Positions 44,081-52,243 of a stretch of DNA of 57,896 bases are shown piece after piece (positions within the stretch are counted from its first letter, which is position 1; every line of letters starts with the position of its first letter). The stretch covers positions 1 through 57,896 of the forward strand of contig VSOB01000011.1 in NCBI GenBank assembly GCA_009774625.1, written 5' to 3'. The notes below the pieces were generated by a model, which was not told where the DNA came from, searched no databases, and saw only the letters and a program-made list of their open reading frames with translations. The stretch is from Lachnospiraceae bacterium (lineage in GTDB: Bacteria; Bacillota; Clostridia; Lachnospirales; Lachnospiraceae). Made by a program: the position numbers and the translations under genes.

Positions 44081-45667
44081 ATGAACACCCACAATGAATA
44101 CCGCCTTGCGGAAATTTTCCAGAGCGGCATGCTGCTCCAGCGGGACAGGGAAATCGTTCTTTGGGGAACGGCTGCTCCCGGTATAACCGCCACTGCCGTT
44201 TTCTATCAAGAAGATGCGCAGGGAACCGCCGGCTCCCTGCTCTGCGGAAAGGGGACTGCCGGCCCGGACGGACGTTTTCGTATCACGCTCCCGCCTCAGA
44301 CAGCCGGAGAAGGCTATCTGCTTGAGATCACCTTCGATTGCGCCCAGGCCGGATCCATCCGGTTAGACAATATATGCATCGGCGATCTGTGGCTTGCGGG
44401 CGGTCAGTCCAATATGGAATTTTTCCTGAAGTATGACCGTGACTGGGAACATACAAAAAAACTGCCCCGCAATCCCAAAATCCGCATGTATAACGTACCG
44501 CAGAGGGCTTTTGAAGGACACACCACCCATAACAGGGCCGGCTATGGACGCTGGATTGACGACAGCAGTCCGGAGCTTGCATATTTTTCCGCACCGGCCT
44601 ATAGTTTTGCAAGAAATATCCAGACAGCAACAGGCATACCGATAGGTATCATCGGCTGTTACTGGGGCGGCTCCACTGCCGCCGCATGGATATCAAAAGA
44701 GGCGCTCCGCTTACCGCCTCTTGACCGTTATATAAAAGAATATGAAGAAGCCATATCCGGAAGTTCCCCGGAAAAGACTGCCGATGACAGTCTGGCCGCA
44801 TGGGCTTTTGAGGATTCCCAACAGCACGTCGCCGATTTTGAACCGCTGCTTTATGGACAAAGCCGCGCCTGGCAGCTCGAATATATGAAAGCGCACGCAG
44901 ACGATCCGATCGTTCCGATGGGCCCTTATCATTTTAACCGCCCCTCCGGACTCTATCATACCATGCTCTCTTCGCTGTTTACGCTTTCCATCAAGGGAGT
45001 GATCTGGTATCAGGGCGAATCAGATGCGGGAGATCATGCATTCCTGTATGACCGGCTTCTGACAGCGCTGATTGAAACCTGGCGCAGGCAATGGAACGAT
45101 AATTTCCCTTTCCTGATCGTACAGCTTGCGCCCTTCGGCGTATGGCTGGACTGCGATAATCAAGGGTATGCCGTCGTCAGGGAAAAACAGGCATCCGTTG
45201 CCAGAAACGTTCCCGACGTCTATATGGCGGGCATCATGGATCTGGGTTCTTATTATGATATCCATCCAAAAGAAAAAATGGAAGTGGGCCGCAGACTTGC
45301 ACTGCTCGCAAGAGGACATGTATACGGAGAAAAAGGACTGCTGTGTGATGCGCCGGAAGCTGTCAGCGCTGTTCTGGAAACAAACCGCCGGATCGCCATC
45401 ACATTCCTGCATGCCGACGGCCTTGCCGCAGGCAGCAAAGCATCCGACTGGAATATCCGGCTTGGAGAGCAGAATATTCCCCCTTCGGAAATTACCATAA
45501 AAGAGAACCGACTGATCCTTACCCTCCCTGACGACATTGCGGACGGCCAGACTCCGCTCTATGTATCACTGGGCTGTAAAGATTATGCCGAAATCCATAT
45601 CCACAACAGGGCCGGGCTGTCTGCCCTGCCGTTTCAGATAAAAGTAGAACGAGGAGGTATCCAATGA
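44081..45667 (+). CDS. Sialate O-acetylesterase family (SGNH) acetylesterase
   Basis: 528 residues. The SGNH nucleophile block is LWLAGGQSNMEFFLKYDRDW (Ser), with GVIWYQGESDAGD as the conserved Gly/Asn block. The C-terminal part has DIHPKEKMEVGRRLALLARG, where the Asp-X-X-His of the triad (DIHP) is expected. In a GH43 locus it more likely deacetylates xylan oligomers than sialic acid. No signal peptide is seen, so it is cytoplasmic. Its stop overlaps the start of the next GH43 gene (ATGA), giving coupled translation. Confidence 0.88.
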   Translation: MNTHNEYRLAEIFQSGMLLQRDREIVLWGTAAPGITATAVFYQEDAQGTAGSLLCGKGTAGPDGRFRITLPPQTAGEGYLLEITFDCAQAGSIRLDNICIGDLWLAGGQSNMEFFLKYDRDWEHTKKLPRNPKIRMYNVPQRAFEGHTTHNRAGYGRWIDDSSPELAYFSAPAYSFARNIQTATGIPIGIIGCYWGGSTAAAWISKEALRLPPLDRYIKEYEEAISGSSPEKTADDSLAAWAFEDSQQHVADFEPLLYGQSRAWQLEYMKAHADDPIVPMGPYHFNRPSGLYHTMLSSLFTLSIKGVIWYQGESDAGDHAFLYDRLLTALIETWRRQWNDNFPFLIVQLAPFGVWLDCDNQGYAVVREKQASVARNVPDVYMAGIMDLGSYYDIHPKEKMEVGRRLALLARGHVYGEKGLLCDAPEAVSAVLETNRRIAITFLHADGLAAGSKASDWNIRLGEQNIPPSEITIKENRLILTLPDDIADGQTPLYVSLGCKDYAEIHIHNRAGLSALPFQIKVERGGIQ

Positions 45668-47061
45668 AAAAACAGGCTTTTAATCCCTTTCTCCCATCAT
45701 GGGAATATATTCCGGACGGCGAACCCCATGTATTTGGTGACAGGATATATCTGTACGGCTCCCATGATCATTTCCGGGGCTATGTCTACTGTCTGGGAGA
45801 TTATGTATGCTGGTCTGCCCCGGTAGACGATCTCGGAAACTGGCGCTATGAAGGCACTATTTACCGTAAAGAACAGGATCCCCGCAATACGGACGGAAAA
45901 ATGGTGCTCTTTGCACCCGATGTGGCACAGGGACCGGACGGTCGTTACTATATGTACTATATCCCCAATCTCTCCCATATCGTATCGGTAGCAGTATGCG
46001 ACACTCCCGCAGGGAAATACGAATTTTACGGTTTTGTAAAACACGCAGACGGCTCCATACTTGGCGAGAGGGAAGGCGATGCCCCCCAGTTTGATCCGGG
46101 CATATACCGGGAGGGCGGCAAAACCTATCTGTATACGGGCTTCTGTCCGGCAGACGATAACACGACAAAAGGCGCCTGCGTCACCGTCCTTGCATCCGAT
46201 ATGCTGACTATCGTGGAAGAACCCAGACCAGTCATACCGAATGCCCGGCATGCGGACGGCACTTCCTTTGAAGGCCATGCTTTTTTTGAGGCTTCTTCCC
46301 TGCGCAGGCGGGGCGACACCTGTTATTTTATCTATTCCTCCATCCATAATCATGAAATGTGTTATGCCACATCAGAAAGTCCGGCCGGACCCTTTACATA
46401 TCGGGGCGTCATTGTGGATAACTGTGATGCAGGCATTGACACTTATAAGCCGACGGGGCAGAAAGTTGCACTGCACTGCAACAATCACGGAAGTTTTACC
46501 GAAATAAACGGCAGATGGTATATGTTCTATCATCGTTCTACCAACGGGACCCAGTTCAGCAGACAGGCCTGCGCCGAAGAAATCTTCTTTACTCCCGACG
46601 GCCTGATCAGACAGTCGGAAATGACTTCCTGCGGACTCAACGGCGGCCCTTTAAAAACCGGTATCTTCTATGATGCATATATTGCCTGCAATCTCTGGAA
46701 TATGTATCCGGAGTTTCAACATGATGAAACATACCGTCCCATGATCTCACAGGACGGCAATGACGGAGACGAACTTCCCGGCTATGTGTGCAATATGACA
46801 GACGGTGCCACTGCCGGATTCAAATATTTTGACTGTAAAGGTATTACCAAAATCGATATCAAGGCCCGCGGTTATATGGACGGCTGTTTTCAGGTCCGCA
46901 CTTCTCCCGATGGAGAGGTCTGTGCCAGTGTGGCTGTATCCGAATGCAATTACTGGGAAACCTTCACAGCGCCATGTTGTATTCCCGATGGGATCCACGC
47001 AGTCTATATTACCCACGTCGGCGGACGTATCCCGACTTTAGGCGGATTTAAACTTTATTAA
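45664..47061 (+). CDS. Glycoside hydrolase family 43 protein with C-terminal carbohydrate-binding-like domain
   Basis: 465 residues. The propeller starts with NPFLPSWEYIPDGEPHVFGD and YLYGSHDHF; APDVAQGPDGRYYMYYI gives the second Asp, and FFEASSLRRRGDTCYFIYSS has the probable catalytic Glu. Residues about 370-465 form a beta-sandwich-like module (FKYFDCKGITKIDIKARGYM, VYITHVGGRIPTLGGFKLY) resembling carbohydrate-binding module 6. No signal peptide. GAGGAGG precedes the ATG. It likely acts with the esterase and the other GH43 on imported arabinoxylan fragments; the exact bond is not determined. Confidence 0.9.
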   Translation: MKKQAFNPFLPSWEYIPDGEPHVFGDRIYLYGSHDHFRGYVYCLGDYVCWSAPVDDLGNWRYEGTIYRKEQDPRNTDGKMVLFAPDVAQGPDGRYYMYYIPNLSHIVSVAVCDTPAGKYEFYGFVKHADGSILGEREGDAPQFDPGIYREGGKTYLYTGFCPADDNTTKGACVTVLASDMLTIVEEPRPVIPNARHADGTSFEGHAFFEASSLRRRGDTCYFIYSSIHNHEMCYATSESPAGPFTYRGVIVDNCDAGIDTYKPTGQKVALHCNNHGSFTEINGRWYMFYHRSTNGTQFSRQACAEEIFFTPDGLIRQSEMTSCGLNGGPLKTGIFYDAYIACNLWNMYPEFQHDETYRPMISQDGNDGDELPGYVCNMTDGATAGFKYFDCKGITKIDIKARGYMDGCFQVRTSPDGEVCASVAVSECNYWETFTAPCCIPDGIHAVYITHVGGRIPTLGGFKLY

Positions 47062-47078
47062 ATCCCCGATCGGATGAA

Positions 47079-47279
47079 TCACCTTCCGACACCGGTATAA
47101 GCTGTCCATCTTTTATAAACGCCGCCATCCTTTTTATCCGCACAGACGAAACCATACCGGTTACGCATCGATCCGGTTATACTTGAAACCGGATCGATGC
47201 ATTCCCAAACCGCATACCCTGTTACCTCTGCGCCGTCTTTATCCACTGCTTTTATCAGGCCGCCCCAGGGAGCGGACAT
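47079..47279 (-). pseudogene. Remnant of a family GH1 6-phospho-beta-glucosidase/beta-glucosidase gene
   Basis: The 66 residues contain VTGYAVWECIDPVSSITGSM and RNRYGFVCADKKDGGVYKRW, which follow the C-terminal GH1 consensus (GYTxWGxIDLVSxSTGEMxKRYGFIYVD, from memory). The rest of the protein, including both catalytic Glu motifs, is absent. Trp/Gly changes at conserved spots fit decay. It lies between the GH43 gene and the YxeA gene. A perfect 14-bp inverted repeat (47165-47178 with 47187-47200, loop of eight bases) falls inside it. Confidence 0.7.
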
Positions 47280-47285
47280 CCCTTT

Positions 47286-47669
47286 CTATTCATTTGCCGG
47301 GACTGTGTAATAGCTCTGCACCGCTGCAGGCAGTTCCTCATACTGCACTTCGCTCCATTCAAGAACGCCGCGGACGGGCATGACTGTCAGGCGAATCAAA
47401 GCGCCTTCTTTTAACTCTCTTGATGCCCCAAATGTAATGTCTTTTTCATTGCCATTCTCATCATAGGCCGGAAGCGTATAGGAATACGCCATTCCCCCAT
47501 GCAAATCAATCACTCCCCCGCCCGAATCGATCTCTTCTATTTTACTGTTGTCAATTTGACAATAATAATAGGCGCTGTCGGCCCCCGAAAGAAACCATAT
47601 GCAAAAGCACAGGAAACCAATCGCGATTACCCCGACTACCGAAAATCCAATCATCATTTTTTTCTTCAT
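47286..47669 (-). CDS. YxeA family protein
   Basis: 127 residues from the ATG with AGGAGG eight bases upstream; the frame extends to 47792 without a site. An N-terminal membrane anchor or signal (MMIGFSVVGVIAIGFLCFCI) is followed by an extracytoplasmic domain with YYYCQIDNSKIEEID, YSYTLPAYDENGNEKDITF and a C-terminal YYTVPANE, the pattern of YxeA (DUF1093) proteins. Such genes often sit with bacitracin/lantibiotic-type ABC transporters in Firmicutes. Here it ends the operon of ATPase and two permeases (16-base gap). The function is unknown but envelope stress or peptide resistance is likely. Confidence 0.8.
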   Translation of the reverse strand: MKKKMMIGFSVVGVIAIGFLCFCIWFLSGADSAYYYCQIDNSKIEEIDSGGGVIDLHGGMAYSYTLPAYDENGNEKDITFGASRELKEGALIRLTVMPVRGVLEWSEVQYEELPAAVQSYYTVPANE

Positions 47670-47685
47670 TATCATATCCTCCTCA

Positions 47686-48465
47686 TTACCAACCCTTTTT
47701 TGTGATGACTTTTTTTTGCTTTTTGGCTGCCTGCACCGGTGCGCCTCCTTTTGTCGTAAAGACAAAGACGGCAGAAAGCAGAAACGCGGCAAGCATGCTG
47801 AAACAGCAGATTAAAACATTCCAATGTACGGTCGGATCGTAACTGCGGTAACTGATCAGGCCCAGACTTGCCGTAACAGGATAAATGTCTGCCAGCGTTG
47901 CATTTCCGGCTGCAAACATACCGCCATAGCCATAGACAAAAGCTACAATCGTTCCTACCATATGTCCGTTTGCTATACGGGCGGTCATTGCGATGACCGG
48001 CATTACTGCAATGTACAGAAACAGACAGCTCAAAATAATCTGAATAAACGTCTGCAATATGGATGCCGCGGAAACCCCCGGAAATCCCATTAATATATTG
48101 GCAATCACCGTAAACAGTGCACTTACCGCCCCTAAAAACAAAGAAAGCAGTGCGCAGACAAATAATTTCCCCCACAACAAACCGCAGTAGGAAACAGGGA
48201 CTGTCAGAATATTTTTCAGCGTATCGTCCTGTTCTTCCCTTGCTATGATATATCCGGCAAGTAAGGCAATGCACACAGGAAAAATCATTGTAACATTATT
48301 CTTAATCACCTGCTCCGCAAAAAAAGGAAATGTCCAGACTGTCCCGTCCAGCGCCGTAGTGGAAAATAGTGTCAATAAGACAGAAAGCAGCATTAAGAGT
48401 ACGCCTGACCATATCATATGATACCGCTTTAATTTCCAGATCTCAGTCTTAACTATGCGAAACAT
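47686..48465 (-). CDS. Lantibiotic-immunity-type ABC permease (LanG/CprC-like)
   Basis: 259 residues with six hydrophobic helices; GGAGGG precedes the ATG. The opening MFRIVKTEIWKLKRYHMIWS and the segment EEQDDTLKNILTVPVSYCGL are shared by the second permease of LanFEG/Cpr-type transporters (ABC-2 family). It pairs with the preceding permease (one-base gap). These transporters expel lantibiotics or other cationic peptides from the membrane; the substrate here is not determined. Confidence 0.85.
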   Translation of the reverse strand: MFRIVKTEIWKLKRYHMIWSGVLLMLLSVLLTLFSTTALDGTVWTFPFFAEQVIKNNVTMIFPVCIALLAGYIIAREEQDDTLKNILTVPVSYCGLLWGKLFVCALLSLFLGAVSALFTVIANILMGFPGVSAASILQTFIQIILSCLFLYIAVMPVIAMTARIANGHMVGTIVAFVYGYGGMFAAGNATLADIYPVTASLGLISYRSYDPTVHWNVLICCFSMLAAFLLSAVFVFTTKGGAPVQAAKKQKKVITKKGW

Positions 48466-48466
48466 A

Positions 48467-49252
48467 TTATTCCCTCCTCTTTTTATACAGGTAATCAATC
48501 ATCACGACAGAAAGAAAAGCCTCTACGCCTAAAATGGCAATTGTCTGAAAAGTTGTCGGCACAAGATATGCAAGCGTATCTCCAAGCTCTATGATCCCGT
48601 GCCGTTCCATATCCCCTGCGCTCCAGAGTGTCGTCAGCGGAATGGGCATCAGCCAGCACATCATTTTCGGCAGCGCACCAAAACAGCTTTCTGCAGTCAT
48701 GCTTAAAACGCTGTAAGAAACACACAACAAAATGGAAAAAATATAGGTCTTGCTAAAGAAAACAACAAAGACGATTATAGGCAGCGTCCCGGCAGTGGTA
48801 AAAACCCCCATTTCAAATGCTATCAGCAGCTTATAAAAGACACCGTTTACCTCCGCTACCAGACTTCCGCATATAACTGCAGCAAAAGCCGAGGATAAGC
48901 TGAAGATAATACCCATAATAAACAAAACCATGATTTTTGCAAAAATCATCTGTGAGCTTGTCACAGGAATCGTGCGCAGATTTTTGAAGGTATCATTATC
49001 TCTTTCCATAAAAAACAACATGGCTGCAATGACGCCGATCACACAGGGTAAAAGCAGTTCCACACCATATCCCATAATAAACTGGAAACAGGCATTGAAG
49101 ATCTCGGCGTCACTGTCATATCGCCCTGTCATCTGCGGCGTCGTCATCATCACTGTGACAGGTACAGGAAACAAAAATGCAGAAAGTATAGTCAGTAAAA
49201 TAAATTTTTTACGCTTTAATTTTGTAAACTCACACATAATAAGTTTAAGCAA
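48467..49252 (-). CDS. Lantibiotic-immunity-type ABC permease (LanE/CprB-like)
   Basis: About 261 residues, six hydrophobic helices. I chose a TTG start at 49252, which has AGGAGG eight bases upstream and overlaps the end of the ATPase gene by eight bases; this gives LLKLIMCEFTKLKRKKFILL, the usual N-terminus of the family. The next ATG is residue 6. MERDNDTFKNLRTIPVTSSQ is the conserved cytoplasmic loop, the counterpart of the one in the partner permease. It forms the membrane half of the transporter with it. Confidence 0.85.
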   Translation of the reverse strand: MLKLIMCEFTKLKRKKFILLTILSAFLFPVPVTVMMTTPQMTGRYDSDAEIFNACFQFIMGYGVELLLPCVIGVIAAMLFFMERDNDTFKNLRTIPVTSSQMIFAKIMVLFIMGIIFSLSSAFAAVICGSLVAEVNGVFYKLLIAFEMGVFTTAGTLPIIVFVVFFSKTYIFSILLCVSYSVLSMTAESCFGALPKMMCWLMPIPLTTLWSAGDMERHGIIELGDTLAYLVPTTFQTIAILGVEAFLSVVMIDYLYKKRRE

Positions 49253-50168
49253 TCCCCTCACCTCCTGTGATACGCTTGAAATAATCTTCAAGACTTTCTT
49301 CACAAATATAGGCTTGTGATACGGTAAGTCCATTTTCTACGAAAGCAGTTACGATCTTCCCGACAGAACTATCCAGATTATCCAGCCGTATATTATGGTC
49401 GTCCTGTATGGTAAACTGATTTTCATGGAAAATGCGTTCTAATATTCTTGCAGCCTGCGCCGTATCAGATACGGAAAACCGGATATGTTTGCTGCTCTTT
49501 GCTTCCAGCTCTGCGAGGCTTTCTTCTTCCAATAATGCGCCGTGGTCGATAATGCCTATGTCGTCAGCCAGCAGGGCAATTTCCGAAAGGATATGGCTGG
49601 AAATCAGGATGGTTTTCCCCCTTTTATTACAAAGGTCACGGATAAAGGAGCGCACTTCTGCAATCCCAATCGGGTCAAGACCGTTAATCGGTTCATCCAG
49701 GATCAAAAGTTCCGGATCGTGCATAACGGCAAGGGCAATCGCCAGCCGCTGCTTCATGCCCAATGAATATTGAGAAAACAGCTTTTTGTCTTTGTAGGGC
49801 AAACCCACCAGATCAAGTGCGTTTTTAATGGCGTTACGGTTTGGCACGCCCCGCAGGGTGGCAAAAATGCGCAGGTTTTCCGTAGCGGTCAGATTGGGAT
49901 AAAAGCCGGGGGATTCGATCAGACTGCCAATCCTGGGAAGCAGCTTCTTTTCATTTGTCCGTAACGGCTTTCCCCAGATTGTTACTTCCCCGGAAGTAGG
50001 CCGGGTCAGTCCAAGCAGCATTTTCATGGTTGTCGTCTTTCCGGCCCCATTCCTGCCAAGCAGTCCATAGATACGCCCTTTCCGTACATGAATGTTTAAA
50101 TCAACGACACTTTTCTGTGTTCCAAATTGTTTTGTAAGATTTTTTGTTTGAATCACATATTTGTTCAT
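49245..50168 (-). CDS. ABC transporter ATP-binding protein (LanF/BcrA/CprA-like)
   Basis: 307 residues. Walker A GLLGRNGAGKTTTMKMLLGL, Q-loop around PRIGSLIESPGFYP, signature YSLGMKQRLAIALAV and Walker B LLILDEPINGLDP are intact. The last 80 residues are the typical C-terminal extension of the BcrA/LanF drug-resistance subfamily. AAAAGGAGG precedes the ATG. It is the first gene of the ATPase-permease-permease-YxeA operon. Four 11-bp-phased direct repeats lie upstream, and the kinase/regulator pair next door probably controls it. Confidence 0.95.
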   Translation of the reverse strand: MNKYVIQTKNLTKQFGTQKSVVDLNIHVRKGRIYGLLGRNGAGKTTTMKMLLGLTRPTSGEVTIWGKPLRTNEKKLLPRIGSLIESPGFYPNLTATENLRIFATLRGVPNRNAIKNALDLVGLPYKDKKLFSQYSLGMKQRLAIALAVMHDPELLILDEPINGLDPIGIAEVRSFIRDLCNKRGKTILISSHILSEIALLADDIGIIDHGALLEEESLAELEAKSSKHIRFSVSDTAQAARILERIFHENQFTIQDDHNIRLDNLDSSVGKIVTAFVENGLTVSQAYICEESLEDYFKRITGGEGIA

Positions 50169-50194
50169 TGCACAGCCTCCTTTTCATGTCCGTT

Positions 50195-50248
50195 ATTTTA
50201 CCACGCCAACCTTGCATTAACCTTGCGCCAACCTTGCATTAACCTTGC
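50195..50248 (-). promoter_or_regulatory. ABC-operon promoter with a 22-bp tandem duplication (four 11-bp-phased repeats)
   Basis: A 22-base unit is repeated perfectly (50205-50226, 50227-50248). Inside it AACCTTGC (plus strand) occurs at 50208, 50219, 50230 and 50241, always 11 bases apart. On the minus strand TAAAAT (50195-50200) is a likely -10 without a good -35, so the repeats sit where an OmpR-type activator would bind. Confidence 0.75.
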
Positions 50249-50293
50249 AACGAAGGAACAGGAACTGCAGGGCAGTTCCCGTAGCGCTACTTC

Positions 50294-51235
50294 TCAATCT
50301 GTTCTCTGGCTTCCATCCTCTATGGGGAAAAGCATAGTGAACACAGTTCCGTCCTCCGGTGCACTTTCTGCCGTTATTGTCCCATTCATTTTCTCTACAA
50401 GCTGATGGACGATTGACAGGCCAAGTCCGCTGCCTTTTTCAGACCGCCCTTTATCACATTTATAAAGCCGTTCAAAAATGTGTTTCAAATCCTCTTTCTC
50501 AATCCCCACCCCATTGTCAGCCAGACAGATTTTTATATTTCTGCCCTGCTCCGATAATGCTATTTTTATTTCATCACCATGACTGTGGGAGACTGCGTTT
50601 TGTATCAGGTTGTTTACGATCCGCATATACCCGTCCGGGTCGATTTTTGCCCGAAAAGGCTGTTCCGGAATGTCAACCGTGAAATTTATCTGTTTTTCTT
50701 CAAAAATCGGTATCCAGCAGGTCAGCAGATTCCGTGTCAGCTCCGTCAGATCAATGACTGTCATATCCATGGCAAATTCATCGCTCCCCAGTTTGAACCA
50801 GTCAAACAGCACATCTATATATTCTTTTAAGTCATGGGCTTTCCGGCGTGCGGTTTCTATATAATCATCCCGTTCCCTTCCGACAACGATCCCCCTGTGG
50901 GCAGCGTCCAGATATCCGATCAACGTGGTGAGTGGTGTCCTCACATCATGGGAAAGGCTTGTCATAAGCTGCCTGTTTGTCTCTTCTGTCTGATGATACG
51001 CAGAAAGTCTGCTTTCGTAAGACAGGATAATATCGTTGATCGCATAGGCAAGCGAGGCTGACAGCTCATGGGTTTCTGAGAGAATACGCCTGTTTCCATT
51101 TCCGTTTTTAACATCCTCTAAAATATCAACCATTTCTGATATCTGCTTTTTAACACGCCGGATGGCAAGAATGGAACCGCAAACGGAAAAAAGGACAATG
51201 GCTGCTCCAATCATAACAATCGTTTCCGTATACAT
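50294..51235 (-). CDS. Sensor histidine kinase (CprK/LanK-like)
   Basis: 313 residues. One N-terminal membrane helix (about residues 6-26, IVMIGAAIVLFSVCGSILAI) with almost no extracellular part. The H-box is SLSHDVRTPLTTL, the N-box LIQNAVSHSHG, G1 LADNGVGIEKED and G2 GLGLSIVHQLV. With no external sensor domain, it may sense the peptide at the membrane or through the transporter. AAGGAGG precedes the ATG, and the regulator gene ends three bases upstream. It precedes the LanFEG-type genes with a 125-base gap containing their promoter. Confidence 0.92.
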   Translation of the reverse strand: MYTETIVMIGAAIVLFSVCGSILAIRRVKKQISEMVDILEDVKNGNGNRRILSETHELSASLAYAINDIILSYESRLSAYHQTEETNRQLMTSLSHDVRTPLTTLIGYLDAAHRGIVVGRERDDYIETARRKAHDLKEYIDVLFDWFKLGSDEFAMDMTVIDLTELTRNLLTCWIPIFEEKQINFTVDIPEQPFRAKIDPDGYMRIVNNLIQNAVSHSHGDEIKIALSEQGRNIKICLADNGVGIEKEDLKHIFERLYKCDKGRSEKGSGLGLSIVHQLVEKMNGTITAESAPEDGTVFTMLFPIEDGSQRTD

Positions 51236-51238
51236 CTG

Positions 51239-51937
51239 TCAGACCTCCTTGTTAAAACGATAACCGATTCCTTTTATCGTCTGTATATACCTGGGATTTC
51301 CCGGGTTTTCTTCTGTTTTTTTCCGCAACCGGCTGATAATCGCCATAATATTGCTGTCGTCGTAAACATATTCCTCTCCCCATACTTCCTCGTAAATCTG
51401 CCGCTTTGTCAGTATCTTTCCCTGATTTTTGGCCAGGAAGAGGAGTACATCAAATTCTTTCGGCGGCAGTTCAAATTCCCCATTGCCTGTGGCAATGGAA
51501 CGGTTGTCTAAATCAATGGTCAATCCGTCAAAATCATAGGTCTGTATTTTCCCGTCTTTCTGGTTAAAGCGGGTATAGCGTCTGACCAGTGAAATAATAC
51601 GGGCAATCAGCTCGTCCATGTCAAACGGTTTGGTCAAATAGTCATCAGCCCCTGCCCGTAAGCCGCGCACCTTTGAGGCACTGTCATTTTTGGATGTAAA
51701 CATCAAAACCGGCAGACTGCTCTCTTTCCTGAGCCGTTCCAATGTCTCAAAGCCGTCAAATCCCGGCATCATGACATCCAATATGACAAGCTGATAGTCT
51801 TTCTCTTTTAGCTGCAGCAACCCGGATTTACCGGAATAGCAGCAGTCAGCTTCTATATTTTCCTGTAAAACACTCTGCCCGATCAGTGCGCAGAGCTCTT
51901 TGTCATCATCGATAATCAATATATTGTAACCAGCCAT
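51239..51937 (-). CDS. Response regulator, OmpR family (CprR/LanR-like)
   Basis: 232 residues. The receiver domain has IIDDDKEL, the phospho-acceptor in LVILDVMMPGFDGFETL, and the Lys in YLTKPFDMDELIA. The C-terminal winged helix includes FELPPKEFDVLLFLAKNQGK and DDSNIMAIISRLRKKTEE, with RYIQTIKGIGYRF at the end. It should be phosphorylated by the adjacent kinase and bind the 11-bp-phased repeats before the ABC operon (inference). First gene of the five- to six-gene leftward block. Confidence 0.95.
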   Translation of the reverse strand: MAGYNILIIDDDKELCALIGQSVLQENIEADCCYSGKSGLLQLKEKDYQLVILDVMMPGFDGFETLERLRKESSLPVLMFTSKNDSASKVRGLRAGADDYLTKPFDMDELIARIISLVRRYTRFNQKDGKIQTYDFDGLTIDLDNRSIATGNGEFELPPKEFDVLLFLAKNQGKILTKRQIYEEVWGEEYVYDDSNIMAIISRLRKKTEENPGNPRYIQTIKGIGYRFNKEV

Positions 51938-52023
51938 AGTCCCGCTCTCCTATCCTCTTTTTTATTTCTGTCACCGGCTTTTGTCGTTTCTCCTGAAAAC
52001 AACCGCTTATTTGACCGGCAAAG

Positions 52024-52054
52024 CCGGATCAGCCGACTGATGTCTGACGGATCC
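52024..52054. repeat. Hairpin-like element, copy 1 (22/27 identical to 57343-57369)
   Basis: GATCAGCCGACTGATGTCTG starts at 52027 and continues to GATC at 52053; the core 27 bases match 22 of 27 in the hairpin after the partial FtsX gene near the window end. Both copies lie downstream of an FtsX-type permease gene. Confidence 0.55.
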
Positions 52055-52068
52055 AAATCTATACATAG

Positions 52069-52106
52069 AAAAACCACCCCCTGGACTTTGACCGGTAGCG
52101 GGGTGG
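52069..52106 (-). terminator. Terminator of the kinase/ABC (FtsX) operon
   Basis: On the minus strand CCACCCC (52100-52106) pairs with GGGGTGG (52074-52080) around a 19-base loop and is followed by TTTTTC. It lies about 140 bases after the stop of the FtsX permease gene. Confidence 0.7.
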
Positions 52107-52125
52107 CATTTCTCTCTACATGATC

Positions 52126-52160
52126 GGGTCAACCCGCCCTGCGGGCGGTTGTCCCTTTTT
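52126..52160 (+). terminator. Plus-strand terminator-like hairpin with no gene before it
   Basis: Stem GGGTCAACCCGCCC with GGGCGGTTGTCCC (one bulge, one mismatch, 3-base loop) followed by TTTTT (52156-52160). All annotated genes here run on the other strand, so either a short plus-strand transcript ends here or the hairpin belongs to the 3' untranslated region of the leftward operon. Confidence 0.5.
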
Positions 52161-52243
52161 ATGTCTCTACTATAACATACCCGCAATACCTTCGCAATAA
52201 GAAAAGCAGAGCAGATTTTGGGACAGGCAGGGGCAGGGCATTG

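Noticed and set aside
44081..45667. Sialic acid degradation locus based on the sialate esterase name
   Set aside because: No sialidase, N-acetylneuraminate lyase or ManNAc genes are nearby; the neighbours are GH43 enzymes and a CUT1 importer, so a plant glycan is more likely.
50205..50248. Target-site duplication from a mobile element
   Set aside because: The two 22-bp copies are directly adjacent with no element between them and contain regular 11-bp half-sites at a promoter.
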